A stretch of 39,603 bases of DNA from Cycloclasticus sp. symbiont of Bathymodiolus heckerae (lineage in GTDB: Bacteria > Pseudomonadota > Gammaproteobacteria > Methylococcales > Cycloclasticaceae), in the NCBI GenBank assembly GCA_002101235.1, contig LWTL01000106.1:1-39603 (forward strand). Direction: 5' to 3'. Below, piece after piece: positions 17,234-25,939 of the stretch (position 1 is the first letter of the stretch; each line of letters starts with the position of its first letter). The translations under genes and the position numbers were made by a program. The notes below the pieces were generated by a model. It worked only from the letters and a program-made list of their open reading frames with translations, did not search any database and had not been told where the DNA came from.

Positions 17234-17827
17234 TTAAGCTCTGAATTTTTTAGCAAGCCAAAAGTCGATACTAAAATACTTTCCAGCGCCAATAAAGAAA
17301 AGAACGAGTAGCATAATGAAATAGGTGGCAGAAAACTCAATGCCATTATTAAGAATAACAACACTGCCATTTTCGGTTAGCCAATTGTAGTTGCCGTGTT
17401 CACGAAGAATATCCTTAGCAACATTTAAACGCTCAACGGCGGCAGAAGTACGTTCGTTAGCAAAAAAACCACTCCCTTCAGCAATAGCAAGCCAGCCATG
17501 TTGTAGATGAACGGTGACGGCAGCAACAGCCATAGTGACCATTAATGGAATGGCAACCCAACGAACGGCTAAACCGACGAGAAGAAGAACAGCACCAATA
17601 ATCTCAAACCAAGTGGCTGCGCCAGCCATTAAATAAGGAAAGGGTAAACCAAGCCCGTAATCGGTGTTACCAAACCAATCGACCGTACTGTCAAAAGCGC
17701 TTAGTTTTTTAGTTCCGGCCATCCAAAAAATGGGGACTAAATACAAACGAAGTGCTAATGGGGCCAAAAAGTCGATAGAGCGAGTGCAATCAAGTAGGGA
17801 CTGAAGCTTGTTAATACATTTAATCAT
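17234..17827 (-). CDS. DoxX-family membrane protein (HvfX-like)
   Basis: A 197-aa inner-membrane protein with four TM segments: IDFLAPLALRLYLVPIFWMA, then AAATWFEIIGAVLLLVGLA, AIPLMVTMAVAAVTVHLQ and a C-terminal FIMLLVLFFIGAGKYFSIDF. The pattern LRLYL-(x)5-GTKKL and the long insert between TM3 and TM4 resemble the HvfX subgroup of DoxX proteins, which accompanies copper-binding peptide (bufferin) operons. No HvfA/B/C-type genes are present here, so a general DoxX redox or quinone-related role is equally possible. It is the last gene of a minus-strand set with the BASS transporter 74 bp upstream. Confidence 0.78.
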   Translation of the reverse strand: MIKCINKLQSLLDCTRSIDFLAPLALRLYLVPIFWMAGTKKLSAFDSTVDWFGNTDYGLGLPFPYLMAGAATWFEIIGAVLLLVGLAVRWVAIPLMVTMAVAAVTVHLQHGWLAIAEGSGFFANERTSAAVERLNVAKDILREHGNYNWLTENGSVVILNNGIEFSATYFIMLLVLFFIGAGKYFSIDFWLAKKFRA

Positions 17828-17901
17828 AATGTTCTCTTATTTATTGTTCGTCTAACAATTAGACCTTGCTGTTATGGAAGTTCTTTCGATAAGTCTGATT
17901 T

Positions 17902-18831
17902 TCATTTTAAGACGTATTGAGAGTTACGTCTCAGCCATGCGCTTGCGCCAGCTCCAGTTAGAACGCACCACACCGCAAATAAAGCGCCGGGTAAAGCGGT
18001 TTCAGGCGAAAAGTGCTTTAGTGCTAATGCCACGCCTAGCCCAGCGTTTTGCATACCAATTTCTATAGCCATGGTTAAGCGATACTGTGCATTGAATTTA
18101 AAAAACTTAGCGCAGAGCCAGCCAAATAAATAACCTAGAGCATTCACCGTTACAATGACGATGAATAAACTCGTACTAATACTATTGAGACGCTCATGGT
18201 TTGCTGCAACCGCATAGGCGCAGATGATAATAATGGCGAGTGATGCAATGCTCGGTGCAATTTCAATGAAAGGCTCGGCATTCTCACGGAGCAGTTTTCG
18301 ACAAGCCATACCGATGAGCAGAGGCGTTAGTACGGTAAGCAAAATAGTTTGCATCATCGACCAAAATGGAACAGGCAAGTATGTGCCACCGAGTAGTTCG
18401 ACTAGCATTGGCGTTAATAGCGGTGATAAAAATGTTGCAACAGTCGTTAACGCAATAGAGAAGGCGACAGCGCCACCAGCTAGATAAACAATGACATTAC
18501 TTGCCATAGCGCCGGGTGCGCAGCCCGCAATAATAACGCCGAGCGCGAGTTCAGGCGGTAAGTTAGCAAGCCAAGCCGCAGTGGCGCAAAGTAGTGGCAT
18601 AACACTATATTGTGTGCAAACGCCGAACAAAATAAAACGCTGGGTTTGCATCGTTTTTTTTAATTCTTTTGGTTTAAGAACGATGCCCAAAGCGAACATA
18701 GAGGCGGCGAATAACCAAAGAAAGTAAGGTTTAAAAACAAGGAAAATAGCTGGGTGATAAAAGGAGATAAGCGCACAAGCTAGAGTAAGCGGTGCCATGC
18801 CACGTGAAATAAATTGAGATAATTGCTTCAT
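17902..18831 (-). CDS. Bile acid:sodium symporter (BASS) family transporter
   Basis: A 309-aa polytopic inner-membrane protein (about nine to ten TM segments) of the BASS family, a sodium-coupled organic anion carrier. Diagnostic pieces are CAPGAMASNVIVYLAGG and the crossover motif EIGMQNAGLGVALALKHF. Despite the family name, bacterial members import or export many organic acids (pantoate, pyruvate, 2-keto acids), so the substrate is not known. It lies between the small Cys-rich gene (58 bp upstream) and doxX (74 bp downstream), all on the minus strand. Confidence 0.88.
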   Translation of the reverse strand: MKQLSQFISRGMAPLTLACALISFYHPAIFLVFKPYFLWLFAASMFALGIVLKPKELKKTMQTQRFILFGVCTQYSVMPLLCATAAWLANLPPELALGVIIAGCAPGAMASNVIVYLAGGAVAFSIALTTVATFLSPLLTPMLVELLGGTYLPVPFWSMMQTILLTVLTPLLIGMACRKLLRENAEPFIEIAPSIASLAIIIICAYAVAANHERLNSISTSLFIVIVTVNALGYLFGWLCAKFFKFNAQYRLTMAIEIGMQNAGLGVALALKHFSPETALPGALFAVWCVLTGAGASAWLRRNSQYVLK

Positions 18832-18889
18832 GCAGTAAAGGATAAAGCGATTGACTTAAAAAAACATCAAATAGATTTAGAAAGGAAGC

Positions 18890-19111
18890 TTAAGTTGAAT
18901 CGCAGCAGGCGCTACCCGCTTGGATAGGTGGACAGGGCTGTGTGCCGAATGAGCAGAAAACACAACAATCTGATTTTTTTGGTTTTAATAAGGTTTGACA
19001 GGCTTTACATTCATAAAACCATTGGCAAGCATTTGTTGGCATGGTTTCAGTCTCTTGGTGTCCGCATGAAGGGCACGTGAGAGTGGATTCTAATATTATG
19101 CGTGTATTCAT
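18890..19111 (-). CDS. GDCCVxC-type small cysteine-rich protein (Cys form of a selenoprotein family)
   Basis: A 73-aa protein beginning MNTRIILESTLTCPSCGHQE (ATG at 19111, preceded by GAGG). Features: an N-terminal CPSC zinc ribbon-like pair, a CKAC pair, and the block KSDCCVFCSFGTQPCPPIQ. That block matches the family named for the motif GDCCVxC, with an FCSxGxxPCPP signature, whose members can be selenoproteins; here all positions are Cys and the Gly of GDCC is Ser. A long in-frame extension to 19246 is unlikely because it lacks conservation. No function is known to me; a redox or metal role is a guess. Confidence 0.75.
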   Translation of the reverse strand: MNTRIILESTLTCPSCGHQETETMPTNACQWFYECKACQTLLKPKKSDCCVFCSFGTQPCPPIQAGSACCDST

Positions 19112-19415
19112 TGTTTCACCTCGCACTGTTTGTAAATAGGGTGAATGAGCCCCCCTAGAGGAATGAAAATATCGACCTAAAACATTGGTGTACTCTAATT
19201 GTCGATCCAAAATAAAAAAGTGTCGTACGGTGAGGTTCTGTAACACTTAACAAGTCGAGTAGTCTGTGGGAGCATCAATAGCCCTAATTGTACCAGTGAT
19301 AAAGGAGAGTTTTATGAGGCTGATCAAGTATTAGGGCTTCTAACGTATGACTCAGGTAGAGTTAAGACGCGCGCAAAAGATAAATGGCTCTATTGTCAGA
19401 TGGTTTGTTTATGAG
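19112..19415. other. 304-bp intergenic stretch without a supported gene
   Basis: The minus-strand GDCCVxC-like gene begins at its left edge and the PFK gene ends at its right edge. It must hold the promoter for the minus-strand trio. There is a good Shine-Dalgarno (AAAGGAGAG) before a six-codon ORF, ATGAGGCTGATCAAGTATTAG in two parts around 19315-19335, too short to interpret. No RNA gene or repeat was recognised. Confidence 0.4.
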
Positions 19416-20678
19416 TTAGACATCAAAAGGGGTGTTAAGTATTTTTTCAACAGCGATATTTTTTAGGCTGACATAATGAGGTAAGCCATTGATGTACGGA
19501 GGGTAATCTTCGCCCATTATCAAAGGGCGTAAATATTCTTCACAAGCAGGAGTAATGCCGAAACCATCTTGGCTGATATATTCAGCAGGTAATTTTTGCT
19601 CAACATTAGCGACATCTTTTAGGTCGCCGACACCAATCTCCCATTTATATGGATTGTTGCTAGTACGAACAATGGTTGGCATAACAGCAGTTTGCCCATC
19701 AAGCGCAAGTTCCATAGCTGCCTTGCCCATAGCATAGGCTTGATCAACATCTGTTTTAGATGCGATATGGCGTGCAGCGCGCTGTAAATAGTCAGCGACA
19801 GCCCAATGATATTTATAGCCATGAGCTGATTTAATCATTTCAGCAACGACAGGTGCGACACCGCCGAGTTGAGCGTGACCAAAAGCATCACGGGTGCCGG
19901 CTTCAGCTAAGAATTTGCCATCTGAGTTTTTAACGCCTTCAGAAACAACGATGCAGCAAAAGCCATATTTTTTAACAGTCTTATTAACCTTAGTTAGAAA
20001 TTTTTCTTGATCGAAAACAATCTCAGGAAACAGGATGATATGCGGAGAGTCCCCCTCTTTTTCAGCGGCCAAACCACCTGCTGCAGCAATCCAACCCGCG
20101 TGCCGACCCATTACTTCCAGAACAAATACTTTGGTTGATGTACGGGCCATAGAAGCCACGTCAAAACCTGCTTCACGAATAGAAACCGCTACATATTTGG
20201 CGACAGAGCCAAAACCTGGGCAGTTGTCAGTCAGAGGTAAGTCGTTATCAACAGTTTTTGGAATACCGATGCAACGAAGCTCATGGCCTAATGATTTGCT
20301 TAATTGTGAGAGCTTATACGTTGTATCTTGAGAGTCTCCGCCGCCATTGTAGAAAAAGTAACCGATGTTATGCGCTTTGAAAACAGCAATAAGGCGTTCA
20401 TATTCGGCGCGATTTTCGTCAAAACTTTTTAGTTTATAGCGACATGAGCCAAATGCGCCTGAAGGCGTATGGCGAAGTGCGGCAATGTCAGCTTCAGTCT
20501 CTAGGTTTGTATCAATTAGATCTTCAGTTAATGCGCCAATAATGCCATTACGACCAGCGTATACGTTATTGATTTTGTCAGGGTGTTGTCGGGCGGTCTC
20601 AATTAATCCGCAGGCGCTTGCATTGATGACGGCTGTAACGCCGCCAGATTGTGCATAAAAAGCATTCTTAATTGTCAT
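19416..20678 (-). CDS. pfp: PPi-dependent 6-phosphofructokinase
   Basis: A 420-aa cytosolic enzyme that interconverts fructose-6-phosphate and fructose-1,6-bisphosphate using pyrophosphate, reversibly. Seen: QSGGVTAVINAS at the N-terminus, NGGGDSQDT (111-119), IPKTVDND (139-146) and VMGRHAGWIAA. Asp115 at the position of the ATP-enzyme Gly104, and Lys141 in PKTVDND where ATP enzymes have Gly, are the residues that mark PPi specificity. Length fits the 400-420 aa PPi clade found in methylotrophs and related gammaproteobacteria, where it serves the ribulose monophosphate pathway or reversible glycolysis. It is single-gene, divergent from lapD. Confidence 0.9.
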   Translation of the reverse strand: MTIKNAFYAQSGGVTAVINASACGLIETARQHPDKINNVYAGRNGIIGALTEDLIDTNLETEADIAALRHTPSGAFGSCRYKLKSFDENRAEYERLIAVFKAHNIGYFFYNGGGDSQDTTYKLSQLSKSLGHELRCIGIPKTVDNDLPLTDNCPGFGSVAKYVAVSIREAGFDVASMARTSTKVFVLEVMGRHAGWIAAAGGLAAEKEGDSPHIILFPEIVFDQEKFLTKVNKTVKKYGFCCIVVSEGVKNSDGKFLAEAGTRDAFGHAQLGGVAPVVAEMIKSAHGYKYHWAVADYLQRAARHIASKTDVDQAYAMGKAAMELALDGQTAVMPTIVRTSNNPYKWEIGVGDLKDVANVEQKLPAEYISQDGFGITPACEEYLRPLIMGEDYPPYINGLPHYVSLKNIAVEKILNTPFDV

Positions 20679-20889
20679 GAATATCGTCGGTTATTTTTTG
20701 AATGCACGCATTATAAAGCTTGAATAAGAAAAATACGTAATAGACTTTGGCTTAGTTCACAAATTAGGCTGTAAGAGGTCGTGAATATTTAGTGATATAA
20801 GCTATAGTTAAGAATGAAAGATAAATATAACTTCAGCTCTTTTTTGGGCGTTGCCACGGGCAATTAATATATCCAACAAGGTTCACCGT

Positions 20890-22794
20890 ATGTCTTTATC
20901 CAAACAGTTATTAATTCTTATATCGGCTCTATTCCTGATTATTTTCAGCTTAAATTTTGTGTTGAGCGTAAAAAATATTAGAGGGTATTTAGAAGGTGAG
21001 TCGCAAATACATGCCCAAGATACGGCGACATCATTGGGCTTGTCTTTAAGTCCTTATATGGTGGATGAAAAAGATCCTGTTATTGAGACAATGATGAAAG
21101 CGATTTTTGACCGTGGATATTACAAAGAAATTAAGTTAGTCGACGTTGAAGGTAAGAAATTGGTAGCACTGACGAACGACGAGAAATTCGAATCGGTGCC
21201 TGACTGGTTCATTAATAATGTTCCTATGCAGGCTGCAATGGCAGAAAGTGAAATAAGCTCAGGTTGGAGCATTAGCGGTGTGGTGAGCGTGGCAATTAAC
21301 CCGGGTTATGCTTATCTAAAACTTTATGAACAAGTCAAAACGAGTTTTTATTATTCATTGATAGCATTTGTTGTATCCGTTATTTTTCTGCGCTTGGTGT
21401 TACAGATTACGCTGTCTTCTTTGAAGCGAATCGGTGAGATGGCAGAAACTATTTCTAAAGGAAGTTTTGATATTATTGAACAGCTTCCTTGGACGTTAGA
21501 GGTGCGACGCGTTGCAATGTCGATGAATGTCATGTCGAGGAAGCTCGAAAACGTTATTCAAAACTTAAACAGAAAGCTAGATAGTATCGGTAAAAAGCTA
21601 CAGTTAGATGATTTGACTGGTTTAAGCAAAAAAAGTGGTTTTGAAACAGATATGAAAGATGTGCTTTCTTCGCATGAAGAGGCATTTGTATTCATGATTA
21701 AAATTGATGCATTGACGAGTTTAGTAAAAGAATTAGGGAGCGATTCGATTGATCAGTTTATTAAGGATTTTGCCAAAATTTTGCAAAGCGCGTCTGAAAA
21801 TAATGAGATGGGTGAGATATCGGTATATAGGTTTTTTGGGTCGGAATTTGTATTATTAGCGCGGGTGATTAATGCAGAACAGGTGGAGCTTTTAGCTCAA
21901 TCGCTGAGTGAGTCGTTTACAGAATTAGGTGAAAAATATCAAAAGACCGACATTGCACATACCGGTGTTGCTGCATTTGACCCGTTTAGTTCAACTGATA
22001 ACATGTTGTTAGGGGCGAATGAAGCGTACGAACAAGCTCAGTTAATAGGGGCCAATAGCTACTATTTGCGTAAGGGCGAAGATAGAGCGAAGGATATGGC
22101 GGAATGGAAGGAGTTGGTCTTTGACATTGTTGATAAGAATGACTACAAAGTTTCTTATATCAGCCCCATAGAAAGTTTTCAAACGAACGATGTGATGATG
22201 AAAGATGCATTCACAGAGGCTTTAGATAAAAATGGTGATGTGCTTTCCATTGGTACATTTGTATCGATTGCTGAGAAGTTTGTCAAAATTGTTGAGCTAG
22301 ATGAGGGTGTCACCTCTCGAATTGTTAATTACATTAAAAATGAGAATGTTTCGCATGCGGTAGCTATTAATTTATCGAATAGAACAATCAAGAATAGTGA
22401 TTTTAGGGCTTGGCTATCTTTGCTGCTAGAGAGCAATCAAGCCGTAGCGAAGCAGTTGGTTTTTAGCCTGTCTGCCTACGCGGTGGCAAAAGAAGTTCAT
22501 GCATATAAAGAATTTATTAATTTCATTCACCAGTTAAATGCAAAGGTGATGATTAAACGGTTTGATACACAGTCGATGTCTCCAGAATTAATCAAAGAGT
22601 TGAAGCCTGACTTTATTCGCTTAGCGCGTGATATAGGGAGCGATATAAAACAAGATGCTGCGAAGCAAGAGTTTGCTAGAACCATTATGGAAATAGGAGG
22701 CTTGTTGGATATTGAAGTGCTGGCTGAAAACGTCCAGGCAGATGTTGATTTTATCTGCCTAAAAGAAATTGGGATAACAGGCGCTAGTCGCTAA
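20890..22794 (+). CDS. lapD: c-di-GMP receptor LapD (degenerate GGDEF/EAL)
   Basis: A 634-aa inner-membrane receptor that holds the LapG protease when c-di-GMP is bound. Seen: TM1 (residues about 7-27), a periplasmic domain with VPDWFINNVP (the W region that LapG contacts in LapD), TM2 (about 153-175), a HAMP segment, a GGDEF-like domain reading YRFFGSEFVLLA instead of GGDEF, and an EAL domain with no catalytic EAL motif or DDFG loop. Both enzyme activities should therefore be lost, as in LapD. ATG 20890 follows AAGGTTCACCGT; a TTG 39 bp upstream is less likely. lapG follows 24 bp after the stop, the usual order. Confidence 0.9.
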   Translation: MSLSKQLLILISALFLIIFSLNFVLSVKNIRGYLEGESQIHAQDTATSLGLSLSPYMVDEKDPVIETMMKAIFDRGYYKEIKLVDVEGKKLVALTNDEKFESVPDWFINNVPMQAAMAESEISSGWSISGVVSVAINPGYAYLKLYEQVKTSFYYSLIAFVVSVIFLRLVLQITLSSLKRIGEMAETISKGSFDIIEQLPWTLEVRRVAMSMNVMSRKLENVIQNLNRKLDSIGKKLQLDDLTGLSKKSGFETDMKDVLSSHEEAFVFMIKIDALTSLVKELGSDSIDQFIKDFAKILQSASENNEMGEISVYRFFGSEFVLLARVINAEQVELLAQSLSESFTELGEKYQKTDIAHTGVAAFDPFSSTDNMLLGANEAYEQAQLIGANSYYLRKGEDRAKDMAEWKELVFDIVDKNDYKVSYISPIESFQTNDVMMKDAFTEALDKNGDVLSIGTFVSIAEKFVKIVELDEGVTSRIVNYIKNENVSHAVAINLSNRTIKNSDFRAWLSLLLESNQAVAKQLVFSLSAYAVAKEVHAYKEFINFIHQLNAKVMIKRFDTQSMSPELIKELKPDFIRLARDIGSDIKQDAAKQEFARTIMEIGGLLDIEVLAENVQADVDFICLKEIGITGASR

Positions 22795-22818
22795 CCGGTT
22801 TAAGCAGTACGTTTTCTA

Positions 22819-23517
22819 ATGCGGCTTGGAAAAGGGAGATTAGTTAGAAAGACGGCACGTCTAAAGGGTCGAGCTGGGCTTAGTGCAGTTGTTGTTTTAA
22901 TCTGTTTGTTTGTTGCTATTGCTGCGCCCGCGGCGCTAGATTTTAGCGCGGAGTTGCTGTTAAAAGTAAAGACCAAATACGGAGAGCAGGCTGCCAATAG
23001 AGTTTTAGGTTGGCAAACGTTAATAGAGGGTGCTAAGGGCTTGCCTGAAAAGGAAAAGCTTAAGAGGGTGAATGACTTTTTTAACCAACAGATCGAATTT
23101 GTCGATGACGATTACCTTTGGGGCGTGGTCGACTATTGGGCGACACCCTTAGAGGCTTTAGCGAAGGGAGCAGGTGATTGCGAGGATTATTCAATTGCGA
23201 AATATTTCACACTAAGAGAGCTGGGTGTGTCGGATAAGAAATTACGTATTACTTACGTTAAGGCAATAGAGCTCAATCAAGCGCATATGGTGTTAACGTA
23301 TTTCGATACGCCGCGCTCAGTGCCTGTTGTGTTAGATAATTTGATACCGAGCATTAAGTTGGCAACAAAGCGGCGGGACTTATTGCCTGTTTATAGTTTT
23401 AACGGTTCTGGTTTGTGGCTAGCTAAGTCGCGTGGTGCAGGTAAACGAATCGGCGGTTCAAGCCGGTTAGATAAATGGGGTAGTCTAAAAAGTAGAATGT
23501 TAAAGAATAGTTTTTAG
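22819..23517 (+). CDS. lapG: Periplasmic cysteine protease LapG
   Basis: A 232-aa transglutaminase-like cysteine protease (BTLCP family) that cleaves LapA-type adhesins at a TAAG/PAAG site. A basic N-region then a hydrophobic segment (LSAVVVLICLFVAIAAPAAL) targets it to the periplasm. The catalytic triad is visible: Cys121 in GAGDCEDY, His156 in QAHMVLTY and Asp173 in VVLDNL. The family's calcium-binding acids (DD in FVDDDYLWGVVDYW) are also there. It lies directly downstream of lapD, and its likely substrate is the adhesin at 30711. Confidence 0.92.
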   Translation: MRLGKGRLVRKTARLKGRAGLSAVVVLICLFVAIAAPAALDFSAELLLKVKTKYGEQAANRVLGWQTLIEGAKGLPEKEKLKRVNDFFNQQIEFVDDDYLWGVVDYWATPLEALAKGAGDCEDYSIAKYFTLRELGVSDKKLRITYVKAIELNQAHMVLTYFDTPRSVPVVLDNLIPSIKLATKRRDLLPVYSFNGSGLWLAKSRGAGKRIGGSSRLDKWGSLKSRMLKNSF

Positions 23518-23555
23518 CTAAAATAAAAAGCTGTTAACGAAAATAAGTAGGGTAC

Positions 23556-23590
23556 AAAAAAGGGCTATCAACATCGTTGATAGCCCTTTT
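23556..23590. terminator. Bidirectional terminator between lapG and lapE
   Basis: AAAAAAGGGCTATCAAC, ATC and GTTGATAGCCCTTTT form a long, nearly perfect stem with A-run and T-run on either side, between the convergent stops of lapG (23517) and lapE (23610). It should work in both directions. Confidence 0.88.
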
Positions 23591-23609
23591 GTTTTTTAAT
23601 GCGTACTAG

Positions 23610-25151
23610 TTATTCTGTGGCACACCCTGTTTGGAAGCCGGCGCTGTTTACACCACCGACACAAGGCTCGCGAATTTCTTCAGCGACTGGTTCTACCTGT
23701 GTTTCTGCTTCAGGAGTTGCTTCTACCTGTGCTTCTGCTTCAGCAACTGCTTCGGTTGAAGGCGCTTCTTCTGCAGCTACAGCATATGTTGGCTCTGCTC
23801 TTAAGCGTTGCTCAAAACCAATCCAAGATTCAACTTCAGGTAAAACATTCGTTTCTTCCGGTAGTTGAACGCTTAAATAGTTAGTTAATGCACCACCACT
23901 TGCAAGAATTCTAAACTGAGAAAATAGCTCATCGTATTTGGCATTAGCATACGCACTTTTTGCAACGAACATTTCATTAGCAGAATCTAATAAATCTAAT
24001 AATGAACGGCGACCAATATTGAATTGTTTTTGATACGCTTTATTACTTTCAATACTTGAATTTTTATGGCTCTCAAAATAAGCCATTTGGCTTTTTACTG
24101 TTTGATGCGCAATCCATGATAAACGCATGCTTTCAACGGCTTGTCTGTAAGTGTTATCTCTGATGTTTTTAGCTTGATTGATCAGTTGAGCTGTTTCTTT
24201 ACGACGAGCCGAATCTTTTCCGCCATTGAATAGGTTATAACGTAAGCGAATCATTGCTAACGCATCTTCGTTAACTTCTTCAATGCCATCAATATCTTTA
24301 TTGTGGCTGGCGCTTAGCTCAAGATCAACGCGAGGCATAAAGGCTGCTTTAGCAGTTGCGTGTTGTGCAATAGCTGCGTCGATATCAGAGTTAGCAGACT
24401 TTAATATTGGGTGGTTAGCAATGGCGCCATCTACAGCAGCGTCAAAAGTTGCAGGTAATGCATCACCAGGTGAAGAGACAGTCTCTAATCCGTATGGGAG
24501 TCTACCTACTACTCTTAGGTATGAAGTTTGTGCATCACTAAGGTTGCCAATTTCTGAAAGAACATTTCTTTCAGCCAATGCTAAACGACCAGAAGATTGT
24601 TCTGCGTCTGCGCGTCTGCCTACGCCGCGTTTGCTGCGTGATTCAATTTGGCTGTTAGTGCTTTTATGAACGCTTAGGTTTTCATTAGCAAGTGCTAGCA
24701 GTTCTTCACGACGTAGAACATTAATATAGGCTTCAACGGCGTTAAGAGCGGTAATTTCTGTTTGGCCAAAAACAGTGAATGCGCGTGAATTAGTTCTTGC
24801 TGTTTGGCGGTTAACTTCGCTTGCTGTAGCAAAACCATCGTAAATCATTTGTCTGATTTGGATGGATGCTTCGTCGCGGCCAAGAGACTTAGACTCAGCG
24901 CCATCGGCTTTTGTTGAGGAGTTAAATGAACGTTCCCAGCCTGCGCCAACAGCAATATCGACTGTAGGGAAGTAGCCTGCTTTAACTTGGCTTATTTCTT
25001 GTTCAACTGCTAATCGTTCAGATTTAGCCGATTGTATTTCTGGGTTTTCGTTAACAGTGTATTGAATTGCGTCCTGCAGTGTTTCTGCCGTTGCCGCACC
25101 CATGCTCAGCGCTAAAATACCGCCAACAGCTATCTTTAATTTAAGGCTCAT
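23610..25151 (-). CDS. lapE: TolC-family outer-membrane secretion protein (LapE-like)
   Basis: A 513-aa outer-membrane channel of type I secretion with the two OEP repeats of the TolC/AggA fold. N-terminal signal peptide (LKIAVGGILALSMGAATA), then the TolC pattern LQDAIQYTVNENPEIQSAKS and the second repeat with NPIL-type AIANHPILKSANSDIDAAIA. Beyond about residue 455 there is an acidic Ala/Glu/Val extension (AEAEAQVEATPEAETQVE) ending CVGGVNSAGFQTGC, not part of the TolC fold. It would pair with LapB/LapC to export the adhesin; in Lap systems the retention module is thought to plug this pore. Confidence 0.88.
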   Translation of the reverse strand: MSLKLKIAVGGILALSMGAATAETLQDAIQYTVNENPEIQSAKSERLAVEQEISQVKAGYFPTVDIAVGAGWERSFNSSTKADGAESKSLGRDEASIQIRQMIYDGFATASEVNRQTARTNSRAFTVFGQTEITALNAVEAYINVLRREELLALANENLSVHKSTNSQIESRSKRGVGRRADAEQSSGRLALAERNVLSEIGNLSDAQTSYLRVVGRLPYGLETVSSPGDALPATFDAAVDGAIANHPILKSANSDIDAAIAQHATAKAAFMPRVDLELSASHNKDIDGIEEVNEDALAMIRLRYNLFNGGKDSARRKETAQLINQAKNIRDNTYRQAVESMRLSWIAHQTVKSQMAYFESHKNSSIESNKAYQKQFNIGRRSLLDLLDSANEMFVAKSAYANAKYDELFSQFRILASGGALTNYLSVQLPEETNVLPEVESWIGFEQRLRAEPTYAVAAEEAPSTEAVAEAEAQVEATPEAETQVEPVAEEIREPCVGGVNSAGFQTGCATE

Positions 25152-25237
25152 AGTTCCCTCTCGCTTTTGTTTTTTATTGAATGAAATCAGCCAATTAGGC
25201 CAGATTACTTTTAATTTAACTTAAGTGCGGGGTTTGG

Positions 25238-25870
25238 TCAACTATATTCCTTTATATATAAGGCAAGATGGAGTCTGTCGGAAACAGCTAGCTTTTTAAA
25301 AATAGAAGTTAAGTGTGCTTTAACGGTACGCTCAGAAATTTCTAAAGAGGTTGCAATTACTTTGTTGCTCTCGCCGTCGCGGATCATATTGGCGACATCA
25401 TTTTCTCTTGACGATAGTGTGGCAAGCAAAGCAGATGATTCGATAGTTTTGTTGCTGTCAACGGTTTCTTCGGCGGGAATAGGCTTCATCTTAACCAAGG
25501 TGCCAATAACGCGGGGGACAAGATGACGTTGAATCCATATGTCGCCTTTTAATACACTGGTGACGGCTTGCAGGAGTAATTTTGGCGGCTCAGACTCGCC
25601 GCAATACCCTGCTGCACCATGCACGAGGGCATTGATTTGTTTGTTTTCTGACCAGTCTTTTCCAACGACAAGGAAGCGAGCGGAGCTAACGGCAAACATA
25701 GCCGTTAAGTCAGAGTCATTATCGACATTGGTAGAGTCTATAACAACAGCGGCGGCATCGCTTAAATCAGCTGTACTGGATGCTGTGAAAATATCAAAAT
25801 GACTAATGAGCGCGTGCGACCACAATTTAATGAGCGTTGGATTGTTAGAGAAAATGGCGACGCGACGCAT
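25238..25870 (-). CDS. LuxR-type regulator with degenerate receiver
   Basis: A 210-aa protein with an N-terminal receiver-like domain (about 1-125) and a C-terminal LuxR/GerE helix-turn-helix (LSSRENDVANMIRDGESNKV, ISERTVKAHLTSIFKKLAVS). In the receiver the N-terminal acidic pair is absent (IFSNN), Asp in VVIDS may occupy the phospho-acceptor place, and the conserved Lys before the last helix is missing (GAAGYCGES). Phosphorylation is therefore doubtful. It sits inside the lap secretion genes (86 bp before lapE, 69 bp after lapC in transcription order), so it probably controls the locus. The receiver-only protein at 29957 is its paralogue. Confidence 0.85.
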   Translation of the reverse strand: MRRVAIFSNNPTLIKLWSHALISHFDIFTASSTADLSDAAAVVIDSTNVDNDSDLTAMFAVSSARFLVVGKDWSENKQINALVHGAAGYCGESEPPKLLLQAVTSVLKGDIWIQRHLVPRVIGTLVKMKPIPAEETVDSNKTIESSALLATLSSRENDVANMIRDGESNKVIATSLEISERTVKAHLTSIFKKLAVSDRLHLALYIKEYS

Positions 25871-25939
25871 GGGGCTATGCCTTAATTTCGTGGCAAGAAA
25901 TAAACTTTTTTAAAATGAATTGTTGTGAGAATAACATTT

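Noticed and set aside
18890..19246. 118-aa version of the small Cys protein
   Set aside because: The first 45 residues show no family similarity, and GAGG is right before the ATG at 19111.
19315..19335. Six-codon ORF with strong Shine-Dalgarno
   Set aside because: Too short to support as a gene, and no downstream gene on the same strand that it could lead.
20851..20889. TTG extension of lapD
   Set aside because: Thirteen residues before the first Met add nothing to the signal anchor; ATG 20890 is better placed.
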